A stretch of 64,000 nucleotides of DNA from JAXDMK01 sp963790325 (GTDB taxonomy: Bacteria > Actinomycetota > Acidimicrobiia > Acidimicrobiales > AC-14). The stretch is taken from NCBI GenBank assembly GCA_963790325.1, contig CAWBNY010000002.1, positions 1,054,001 to 1,118,000 of the forward strand, in the 5' to 3' direction. This document shows, in pieces, positions 25,031 through 31,868 of this stretch; position 1 is the first letter of the stretch, and every line of letters begins with the position of its first letter. A program made the position numbers and the translations under genes. A model generated the notes under the pieces. It was not told where the DNA came from, searched no databases, and saw only the letters and a list, made by a program, of their open reading frames with translations.

Positions 25031-26665
25031 TCAGGCCTTCGGGCCCCAGGTCTGGGTGTTCCAGAAGGTCCCGTCGCCGTTGGCGTTGACCCCCATGCCG
25101 ACGAAGTCGTTGCTGGCCGCCATCAGGGTCGGTGCCTGGTAGAGCGTGATGCCGGGGAGGGCCCGCCACAGGACCTCGTCGGCCCGGTTAGCCAGGATCA
25201 CCTGCTCGGCGGGATCGGCCACCGTGGCCGCCCGGCCGATGAGGCCGTCGAACTCGGCGTTGCTGAACTGGCCGAAGTTCTGGGGCCCGCCGGTAGCGAA
25301 GATGTGGGAGATGTTGGTGATGGGGAAGGTGTTCCCGGTCCACCCGAAGCTGAGGATGTCGAAGTCGCCGTCGATGGCCCGGGGGAGGAGGCAGTCGACG
25401 GGGCAGTCGTCGGACCGCAGCTCGAACCCGATCTCGGCCAGCTGGGCGATGGCCAGCTCGGCGGCGGCCTCGAAGCGGGCGATACCGGTGATGGCGCTCA
25501 CCCGCACCGAGAGCCGCTCTCCCGCGGTGTTGGTGCGGACGCCACCCGACCCCGTCCACCCGGCCTCGTCGAGCAACGCCCGCGCCGCCTCCAGGTTCCG
25601 GGCGTGGTACTCGGCGCCGTGGGCGACGTACTGCGGCTGGTTGGCCATGTAGACGAAGCTGTCGAGCCGGCGGGCATCGGTCGACATGGGCTTCATCACC
25701 CGGTCGAGGATGGCGTTGCGGTCGAGGGCGTGGGCGATCGCCCGCCGCACTCGCAGGTCGGCGAGGATCGGGTGGGCGAGGTTGAAGCCGAACAGGTCCC
25801 AGTTGGGTCCGAAGCCGAGCTCGGCCCGGAACGCGCCCGACGCCGCCAGCCCCTGCACCTGCTGGATCAGGTCCTCGTCGGCGCGAGGGGTGATCAGGTC
25901 GATCTCGCCGCTCTCCAGGTTCTGCACCTGCGCGCCAGAGTCCGGGACGCTTCGGAACACGATGGAGCCGAGCCCGGGTGTCTCCTCGCCCCACCAGCGC
26001 TGGTTGCGGACGAGCGTGATGCTCACGTCCGGCACCTGGCGGTCGAACACGAAGGGTCCGGCCGACGGCCCCGGCTCGTTGTCGAGGGCGATCTCGTATC
26101 CCCCTTGGGACCGGATCCACGCCGCCTGCGGCACCCCGTTCCACAGGCTGAGGTAATCGGGGTAGGCGGGCTCGAAGGTGGCCTCGAACACCTTGGAGTC
26201 GATGACCGCCAGTCGCTCGATCCTGTCGTAGCCCTCGTGCTCGGCGGCGACGGTGTCGGGCGCGACGACCTGCTCGTAGTAGAAGCGGATGTCGTCGGTG
26301 GTCACCGGGGTGCCGTCGCTCCACACCGCGTCCGGGTGGATCGTCCACCGGACGACCTGGCTGGGGCTGGTGGACACCAGCTCCGGCGGGCGCAACAGTC
26401 CGGGGTAGGTCTGCTCGTAGTCGGGCCCGACCTTGTAGGCGTAGAAGTACAGGATCTGGGCGAGGTCGTTGGTGACCTGGGTCTCGTTCCCCGACTCGTT
26501 GGCGTTGAAGCTCGTCGGCAGCTCGGAGACGGCCACCACCAGGGTGGGGCCTCGGGCGGGATCGCCGGCCTCGTCGCTCGACGAGCAACCGGCGGCGAGG
26601 AGGGCCGCGGCCATGGCCACGGTGGCAAGGGTGAGCGACCGGATGGTGGGCTCAGCCGGTGTCAC
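25031..26665 (-). CDS. Peptide ABC transporter substrate-binding lipoprotein
   Basis: 544 aa of the SBP_bac_5 (DppA/OppA) family. A lipoprotein signal peptide is clear: LATVAMAAALLAAGC with Cys at the lipobox, so it is anchored to the outer face of the membrane. Features include TWTI-type core WTIHPDAVWSDGTPVTTDDIRFYYE, FNLAHPILADLRVRRAIAHALDRNAILD and FGWTGNTFPITNI. The ligand is unknown; the family binds peptides, nickel or sugars. It begins only 22 bp after the stop of the CHAT gene, in the same direction. Confidence 0.92.
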   Translation of the reverse strand: MTPAEPTIRSLTLATVAMAAALLAAGCSSSDEAGDPARGPTLVVAVSELPTSFNANESGNETQVTNDLAQILYFYAYKVGPDYEQTYPGLLRPPELVSTSPSQVVRWTIHPDAVWSDGTPVTTDDIRFYYEQVVAPDTVAAEHEGYDRIERLAVIDSKVFEATFEPAYPDYLSLWNGVPQAAWIRSQGGYEIALDNEPGPSAGPFVFDRQVPDVSITLVRNQRWWGEETPGLGSIVFRSVPDSGAQVQNLESGEIDLITPRADEDLIQQVQGLAASGAFRAELGFGPNWDLFGFNLAHPILADLRVRRAIAHALDRNAILDRVMKPMSTDARRLDSFVYMANQPQYVAHGAEYHARNLEAARALLDEAGWTGSGGVRTNTAGERLSVRVSAITGIARFEAAAELAIAQLAEIGFELRSDDCPVDCLLPRAIDGDFDILSFGWTGNTFPITNISHIFATGGPQNFGQFSNAEFDGLIGRAATVADPAEQVILANRADEVLWRALPGITLYQAPTLMAASNDFVGMGVNANGDGTFWNTQTWGPKA

Positions 26666-26687
26666 GGCGGTCGCCCGCCGGGGGCGG

Positions 26688-29252
26688 TCAGCCGGCGCCG
26701 AAGCACACGAAGCTGCCCGAGGCGCCGTCGCCGTCGTCGCTCCCGCCCTCCGACTGGGCCGCGGCCAGGGCCGCGGCCGGGCTCAGGCCCGCCACCAGGC
26801 CCTGGTGCAGGCGCACCATCAGCGGTCGGGCCTGCACGTCGACGATGGGGACCACGGTGGCCACGAGGCAACGCGCCCCCAGGGTGAACACGGCTGCCGC
26901 CAGCCCCATCAGCTCGTCGCCCGGGCGGACCTCCGACAGTCCCGAGTCGCAGGCCGACAGCACCAGCGTCGAGGGGGCCCGGGCCAGCGTCTCCAGGTCG
27001 TACACCGTGAGCGGGCCGTCGGCCAGGTCGAGGCAGGAGAAGAGCGGGTTGTCGCTGCGGAAGTGACCGTGGGCCGCCACGTGGGCCAGATCGGCTCCGT
27101 CGAGGGCAGCCAACGCCCCGTCGACGCCCGCCTCCGCCCCGACCAGCCATTGGGAGTGAGGATAGCGTCGGCGCAGGTCGGAGACCTCGCGTTCCGCCCC
27201 CGGCAGCCCCGGGCCGGCGATCAGGACGACCTTGGCGTCGGGCCCGGGCGGAGTGACCTCGGCGGAGGTGGCCGCGTGCCACAGCGTCGCCGACGGTGCC
27301 ACCGAGACGGGCCGGCGGGCGCAGGACGGAAGCAGCGACCACGGCAACGAGTGCAGCGCCCCGGTGGGCACGACGACCAGCTCGCGGTCGCCGACGTCGG
27401 CCGCCAGGGGGGCGAGGAGCAGGCGGTCGAGGGTCCGACCGGCGTGGACGAGGCTGGCCCGGGCCCCTTCGAGGGACGCGGGCGATCCGTGCCGCAAGGC
27501 GATGCGGCGCATGGCGAAGCGCAGGCCGTGCACCTCGGTCTCGACGGGGGCGATGGGTCCGAGGGCATGGAGGCGGAGCCGGCCTCGGGCGAGGACGACG
27601 GCGTGCAGGCTGCCGCGGTCGTCGATCAGCTCGACCAGGGCCCGGTCCCCGAGAGCCGCTCGGTACATGCCGACGGTGGGTGCCGGCAGCGTCCGGTAGA
27701 GCCCCTCACCCGGGGTCCGGCGGGACCGGTGGCGCACCGCTTCCTCGATCGCCGCCTGGCGGGCCAGGAGCCGGGCGGTCTCCCTGCCGCTGGCGGCCGC
27801 TTCCGCAAGCTCGCCCGAGACGCCCCGCAACGCGGCCAGGTCGGCGGCGAGGGCCTCGTCGGCGGGCGGTCGGGCCGGGCGCAGGTGAAGCGACCCCGCC
27901 CGCCACCTCTCGGCCCACCGCAGCACGCGCTCGGGACGCCCGTCCTCCAGCGCCAGGCGCACGCCAAGTGAGGCCAAGTCGCCGGCATGGGCCGAGGTGT
28001 GGGCCCGCAGCTCGGTGGCGCCGAGGACGGCCCGGTGGGTCTCGAGGACGTGCATCCCAGTCCGCAGGGCCCGGTCGGCGCCCGGCCGATCACCGTCGGC
28101 CAGCCGGAGCAGGGCCTCCCCGTGCCACAGCCGGGACCGCAGCTGGGCCGGCCCCCGCCGCTTCCCGGCCTGGGCGTGGGCCAACTCCTCCCGGGCCACC
28201 TCCACCTGGCCCGCGCCCAGGGCCAGCTGGGCCGCGATCAGGCGGGCGTCGAGGGCGGCCACCACCCATCCGGTCGACGCCAGGGCAGCGGCCGCCCGCC
28301 GGGCGGGAGCCACCAGGCGGGGCGAGCGGTCACCGCTGATCCACGCCGCCCGCAGCGCCGCGTAGCGGGCCAGGGCGACGAAGCTGGGCCGCCGCTGGCG
28401 GCGGAGGGCGCGCAGGGCGGTGGCGGCGGCGGCGCTGGCCGCGAGCCCGTCGCCATCCAGCAGCGCCGCTTCGGACAGGCGGAGGTTGGCCTCGGCCACC
28501 AGCGTCGCCATGCCCTGCTGGCCCAGCCGGGCCACGGCCTCGGCGGCCGTGCGGCGGGCCTCGGCCGCCAGGTGTGCCGCCAGCAGCGCCTCGCAGCGGT
28601 CGAACAGGGCGGCCGCGTCGGTCTCACCCTCCCGGCGGAAGAACTCGTCGGCCTGGTCGAAGCGGGCCAGGGCGGCCGGTACGTCACCCCGGCGGGCGGC
28701 CAGCCAGGCCAGGTTCACCTGCACGTCGGCCGCCATCCGGTGCTCCCCGATGCCCTCGAAGAGGAGCCCCGATCGCTCGAGGTCGGCCACGGCGGCGGCG
28801 AACCCGCCCTGGTGGGCCATGATGAGCCCCCGGTTGTGGGTGGCGATGGCCTCGAAGACCACGTCGCCCGCCCGCCGCAGGGCGGGGACGGCCTGCCGGT
28901 AGCCCTCGAGGGCGTCGCCGAGCCGGCCCCGGACGTAGTCGATGTTGGCCCGCTGGGCGGTCAGGCGGGCGAGGTCGGGACCTCGGAGGACGGCCGCGGC
29001 CAGCGCCGCCTCGCGGTCGGCGCCGTCCATGTCGCCCCGCGCCGCCAACGCGCCGGCAAGCGACACCCTCGCCCGCCCCGCCTGGACTCGTAGGCCGGCC
29101 CGGTCGGCGATGCGGGTGGCCCGCCGGAGATGGGTCACCGCGGCCCCGACCTGGCGGCGGTGGATGGCGTCCTCGCCGAGCGACCGCTCCCGTTCGAAGG
29201 CGGCCTCGGCGTCGTCCGGGCGGGATCGTCCGTCACTGCCGGTCGTCGTCAC
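26688..29252 (-). CDS. TPR-CHAT protein (caspase-like protease with helical repeat N-terminus)
   Basis: 854 aa. The first 450 or so residues are Ala/Leu/Arg-rich paired helices readable as TPR-like repeats (AIHRRQVGAAVTHLRRATRIA, then ALARFDQADEFFRREGE). The C-terminal CHAT domain (about 540-854) is a clan-CD cysteine-peptidase fold. It keeps both catalytic positions, His728 in HVAAHGHFR and Cys768 in LVLSACDSGLS, so it looks active. CHAT proteases with TPR arms act as sensors or executioners that cleave partner proteins. It is divergent from the subtilase gene and leads the unit encoding the peptide transporter subunits. The GTG start has AGGA 8 nt upstream. Confidence 0.9.
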   Translation of the reverse strand: MTTTGSDGRSRPDDAEAAFERERSLGEDAIHRRQVGAAVTHLRRATRIADRAGLRVQAGRARVSLAGALAARGDMDGADREAALAAAVLRGPDLARLTAQRANIDYVRGRLGDALEGYRQAVPALRRAGDVVFEAIATHNRGLIMAHQGGFAAAVADLERSGLLFEGIGEHRMAADVQVNLAWLAARRGDVPAALARFDQADEFFRREGETDAAALFDRCEALLAAHLAAEARRTAAEAVARLGQQGMATLVAEANLRLSEAALLDGDGLAASAAAATALRALRRQRRPSFVALARYAALRAAWISGDRSPRLVAPARRAAAALASTGWVVAALDARLIAAQLALGAGQVEVAREELAHAQAGKRRGPAQLRSRLWHGEALLRLADGDRPGADRALRTGMHVLETHRAVLGATELRAHTSAHAGDLASLGVRLALEDGRPERVLRWAERWRAGSLHLRPARPPADEALAADLAALRGVSGELAEAAASGRETARLLARQAAIEEAVRHRSRRTPGEGLYRTLPAPTVGMYRAALGDRALVELIDDRGSLHAVVLARGRLRLHALGPIAPVETEVHGLRFAMRRIALRHGSPASLEGARASLVHAGRTLDRLLLAPLAADVGDRELVVVPTGALHSLPWSLLPSCARRPVSVAPSATLWHAATSAEVTPPGPDAKVVLIAGPGLPGAEREVSDLRRRYPHSQWLVGAEAGVDGALAALDGADLAHVAAHGHFRSDNPLFSCLDLADGPLTVYDLETLARAPSTLVLSACDSGLSEVRPGDELMGLAAAVFTLGARCLVATVVPIVDVQARPLMVRLHQGLVAGLSPAAALAAAQSEGGSDDGDGASGSFVCFGAG

Positions 29253-29355
29253 GTCGATCCTGTCGAAAGTGGAAGTTCCGAAGTTCGAGAAGATCTTGTA
29301 TCACCGGCGGGGTCGGGCGCGTCATCCAGGCAGGCGAGAGCAAGCAAGGGGAGTC
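29253..29355. promoter_or_regulatory. Divergent promoter region between CHAT and subtilase genes
   Basis: A 103-bp gap with a locally AT-richer core. It holds a direct repeat GAAGTTC at 29272-29278 and 29280-29286, a palindrome AAGATCTT at 29290-29297, and a possible -10-like TTGTAT at 29296-29301 for the rightward unit. The repeat is a candidate site for the ECF sigma factor encoded downstream or for a repressor; this is inferred from position only. Confidence 0.45.
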
Positions 29356-30630
29356 ATGTCTGACTGGGGTGGATCAGAACCGATCGGCGAACCGGGTTAC
29401 TCAGGCCCGGGTGTCGGTGTGGCGCGCTTCGCGGAAGGTGGCGGGTATCTCTACCGGACCGGCGAGCTGCTGGTCGCCCAGGAGGACCTGCCCGCCGTGC
29501 AACGGCTGTTGCGGGAGTGGGGTGAGCCGGCGCCGTCCGACCGGGGCTTCCGGACCGAGCCGGTGACGACGGGGTCGCAGTGGGTTCGCCTGACGCTCGG
29601 CGTCGAGAGCACCCGGGTGCCCCGGCTGGTGGCAGACCTGCGGGCCCTGGACCGGTCCGCGCAGGGCAAGGGCGCCTACCGGGTCAGCCCCAACCACGTG
29701 CTCCGGGGCAACTCGCACCCGATCTTCGGGGGTACGCCCAACCCGCCCAAACCGTCGTCGGAGTTGGGTCCGCCCCCGCCCGGCTCGGGCATCGTGGGCG
29801 GCCGTCGCGTCCGGGTGGCGGTGCTCGACACCGGCGAGCCGTTCAAGCACCCCTGGTTCAACGGCCGGGTCAGCCCGCTGGTGCGGCCGGGCGTCATGTC
29901 CGCCGGGCCCGACCCGGGTGAGGACCTCCCCGAGGTGCTCCCCCGCTACGCCGGGCACAGCACGTTCGTCACCGGCGTCGTCCTCCAGCACGCGCCGGGC
30001 GCGGAGATCGTCGTCGACCGCATCCTCGACCAGTGGGGCGAGACGACCGACGCCGATCTGGCCGCCGCTCTCCGCCGGATCCCAGTCGACGTCGAGGTTG
30101 TCCTCGTGTCCGCTGGCGGGTACACCCACGACAACATCGGCCTGCCCCTGACGGAAGAGGCGCTGGCCGAGCTGAAGGACCGGAACCCCAAGGTCCAGCT
30201 GTGCGCGCCGGCGGGCAACGGCGGCATCGATCGCCCGATGTACCCGGCCGCGTTCAACGCCGTGGTCGCGGTGGCCGCCCTCGGCGCCGAGGCAACCAAA
30301 CCGGAGTGGAGCAACTACGGCTCGTGGGTCGACGCGTGCACGTCGGGCGTCGAGGTCCGCAGCACCTTCCTCAACCACCGGGGCTACCTCGAGCAGGGAT
30401 ACAACACGGTCGGGGTTCCCCCGGTGAAGCAGGCCTTCGACGGTTGGGCGTCTTGGAGCGGCACGTGCTTCGCCGCCGCGCGTGTTACCGGGGCCATCGC
30501 CCAGGTGGCCGCCCGCCCGGGCATGGACGCGGCCCAGGCCGCCTTCGAGGTGTACGGAGGCGGACGGCGGCGAAACATCGACAGTGGGTTCGACCTCGGT
30601 GTTGCAGTCTTCCCGCCCAGCTGGACGTGA
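29356..30630 (+). CDS. Subtilisin-fold (S8) protein with catalytic Ser replaced by Cys
   Basis: 424 aa. The ATG is preceded by AGGGGAG. There is no signal peptide, so the protein is probably cytoplasmic. An N-terminal region of about 145 residues (possibly a prodomain or partner-binding domain) precedes the S8 fold. Asp158 sits in VAVLDTG, His201 in AGHSTFVTGVV and the oxyanion Asn288 in APAGNGG. The nucleophile motif reads WSGTCFAAARVTG: Cys371 stands where GTS is expected, and the following Pro is Ala. Codon 371 is TGC, one base from TCC. The protein may be a thiol-subtilase, have altered specificity, or be a binding-only scaffold. It is divergent from the CHAT gene and upstream of the sigma factor. 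Confidence 0.88.
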   Translation: MSDWGGSEPIGEPGYSGPGVGVARFAEGGGYLYRTGELLVAQEDLPAVQRLLREWGEPAPSDRGFRTEPVTTGSQWVRLTLGVESTRVPRLVADLRALDRSAQGKGAYRVSPNHVLRGNSHPIFGGTPNPPKPSSELGPPPPGSGIVGGRRVRVAVLDTGEPFKHPWFNGRVSPLVRPGVMSAGPDPGEDLPEVLPRYAGHSTFVTGVVLQHAPGAEIVVDRILDQWGETTDADLAAALRRIPVDVEVVLVSAGGYTHDNIGLPLTEEALAELKDRNPKVQLCAPAGNGGIDRPMYPAAFNAVVAVAALGAEATKPEWSNYGSWVDACTSGVEVRSTFLNHRGYLEQGYNTVGVPPVKQAFDGWASWSGTCFAAARVTGAIAQVAARPGMDAAQAAFEVYGGGRRRNIDSGFDLGVAVFPPSWT

Positions 30631-30658
30631 GTCTGGGCTCTCGGAAGGCGACGCCGGC

Positions 30659-30703
30659 GCGGCTCGGCTGGCTCACCAGATCGGCGGAAGCCAGCCGAGC
30701 CGC
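30659..30703 (+). terminator. Perfect 15-bp hairpin after the subtilase gene
   Basis: GCGGCTCGGCTGGCT (30659-30673) pairs perfectly with AGCCAGCCGAGCCGC (30689-30703) around a 15-nt loop. No T-run follows, but the strength and position, 28 bp after the stop and before the sigma-factor promoter, fit a transcription terminator or mRNA-stabilising hairpin. Confidence 0.6.
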
Positions 30704-30756
30704 GACGTTGTCCCCGGCTTTACGATCGGTCACGGTCCCCAGGCCCGGCCGGGTCG

Positions 30757-30762
30757 TAGCAT
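30757..30762 (+). promoter_or_regulatory. -10 box TAGCAT, leaderless ECF sigma gene
   Basis: TAGCAT is followed after 7 nt by GTG 30770. No ribosome-binding site is visible, so the sigma gene is probably read from a leaderless transcript. Confidence 0.5.
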
Positions 30763-30769
30763 CGCTCCC

Positions 30770-31351
30770 GTGCCGGCGGAGCGCAGCGACGGGGAGCTGC
30801 TGCTGGCGGCCAAAGAGGGTGACCAGCTGGCCTGGTCGACGTTGGTTCGGCGGCTCACGCCTCGCCTCCTGGCCGTCGCCCGCGGGTTCGGGCTGGGGCC
30901 ATCCGACGCGGCCGACGTCAGCCAGCTGGCCTGGTTACGACTGCTGGACCACGTCGACGACCTCCGCGATCCCGAGCGGGTCGGAGCCTGGTTGATGACG
31001 ACCATCCGCAACGAGGCCTTCGGCCAACTGCGACGGTCCGGCCGCCAGGTGCCGATGCCGGCGAGGAGCGAGGAGTTCGAGGTCGACGCGGACGCGGAGC
31101 CTGGGGTCGACGCCCGTCTGTTGCGGGACGAGAGGGAGGCGGCCCTGGTGAAGGCCTTCGCCCGGCTTCCCGCCCGGTGCCAGGTGATGCTGCGCCTGCT
31201 CTTTGCCGATCGCCGGCCGAGCTACGGCACCCTCGCCCTCGCCCTCGACATGCCGGTGGGCAGCATCGGCCCGACCCGGGGCCGGTGCGTCGAGCTGCTC
31301 CGTCGTGAACTTGGACATATCAACGGCGAAGATGGTGGCTCATCCTCGTGA
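30770..31351 (+). CDS. ECF-type RNA polymerase sigma factor
   Basis: 193 aa with sigma-2 (AWSTLVRRLTPRLLAVARGFG, then DVSQLAWLRLLDHVDDLRDPERVGAWLMTTIRNEA) and sigma-4 (LPARCQVMLRLLFADRRPSYGTLALALDMPVGSIGPTRGRCVELLRREL). The MPVGSIGPTR helix is typical of an actinobacterial ECF group. No anti-sigma factor with a recognisable zinc or transmembrane domain follows; the next gene is a small soluble protein instead. GTG 30770 is chosen from the -10 spacing and the start of homology. The stop overlaps a GTG of the next frame, but that gene more probably uses ATG 31363. Confidence 0.9.
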   Translation: MPAERSDGELLLAAKEGDQLAWSTLVRRLTPRLLAVARGFGLGPSDAADVSQLAWLRLLDHVDDLRDPERVGAWLMTTIRNEAFGQLRRSGRQVPMPARSEEFEVDADAEPGVDARLLRDEREAALVKAFARLPARCQVMLRLLFADRRPSYGTLALALDMPVGSIGPTRGRCVELLRRELGHINGEDGGSSS

Positions 31352-31362
31352 AAGGGGGCACC

Positions 31363-31842
31363 ATGCCCGACCGGCACCAGGATCAGGACGAGAACGCGTT
31401 GCTCGACGAGCTGCAGGCGCTCTTCGACCGCATCTACCCCGTCCCTCCGGATCTGGTCGCCCTGGTGGAGGCGAGCCTGGTGTTGCGCACCATCGACGCC
31501 GATCTGGCTGCGCTCACCTACGACTCCGACCTCGACCGTGCCGGCCCGGTCGGCGTCCGGGGCGCCCCGACCCACCGCCTGCTCACCTTCGAGGCGCCCG
31601 GGGTCATCGTGGAGGTCGAGGCCGTGGCCGTGGGCGCTCGCCGCCGGATCGTCGGCCAGCTCCTGCCGGCCGGGGCGGGCGCGGTGGAGGTCCTGCACCC
31701 GGGCGGCGTGTCGGTCCTGGCCACCGACGAGCTGGGCCGGTTCGTGGCGTTCGACCTGGCCCCGGGGCCGGCGAGCGTGCGCGGCCGGGTCGCAGGTCCG
31801 GCGGGGGGAACCGCGTTCCAGACTGACTGGTTCGTCGCCTGA
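31363..31842 (+). CDS. Small soluble protein co-encoded with the ECF sigma factor
   Basis: 159 aa, no named family recalled with certainty. AAAGGGGG precedes the ATG. Residues 25-65 are helical, with VPPDLVALVEASLVLRTIDADLAALTYDS; I recall very similar helices in actinobacterial proteins encoded beside ECF sigma factors and CHAT or peptidase genes. From about residue 75 the sequence turns into alternating beta strands (HRLLTFEAPGVIVEVEAVAV, GQLLPAGAGAVEVLH, DELGRFVAFDLAPGPASVRGR), resembling a carboxypeptidase-regulatory-like beta sandwich. It could be an anti-sigma factor, possibly cleaved by the neighbouring proteases; this is an inference. Confidence 0.7.
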   Translation: MPDRHQDQDENALLDELQALFDRIYPVPPDLVALVEASLVLRTIDADLAALTYDSDLDRAGPVGVRGAPTHRLLTFEAPGVIVEVEAVAVGARRRIVGQLLPAGAGAVEVLHPGGVSVLATDELGRFVAFDLAPGPASVRGRVAGPAGGTAFQTDWFVA

Positions 31843-31868
31843 CGGCTGCCATCGACCGCGCCCCGCCC

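Noticed and set aside
23954..26887. 977-codon forward frame over the permease and binding-protein genes
   Set aside because: Antisense to well-supported transporter genes, with no recognisable domain.
31348..31362. GTG 31348 as start of the sigma-linked small protein
   Set aside because: It overlaps the sigma stop attractively, but the following AAAGGGGG is a better ribosome-binding site for ATG 31363.
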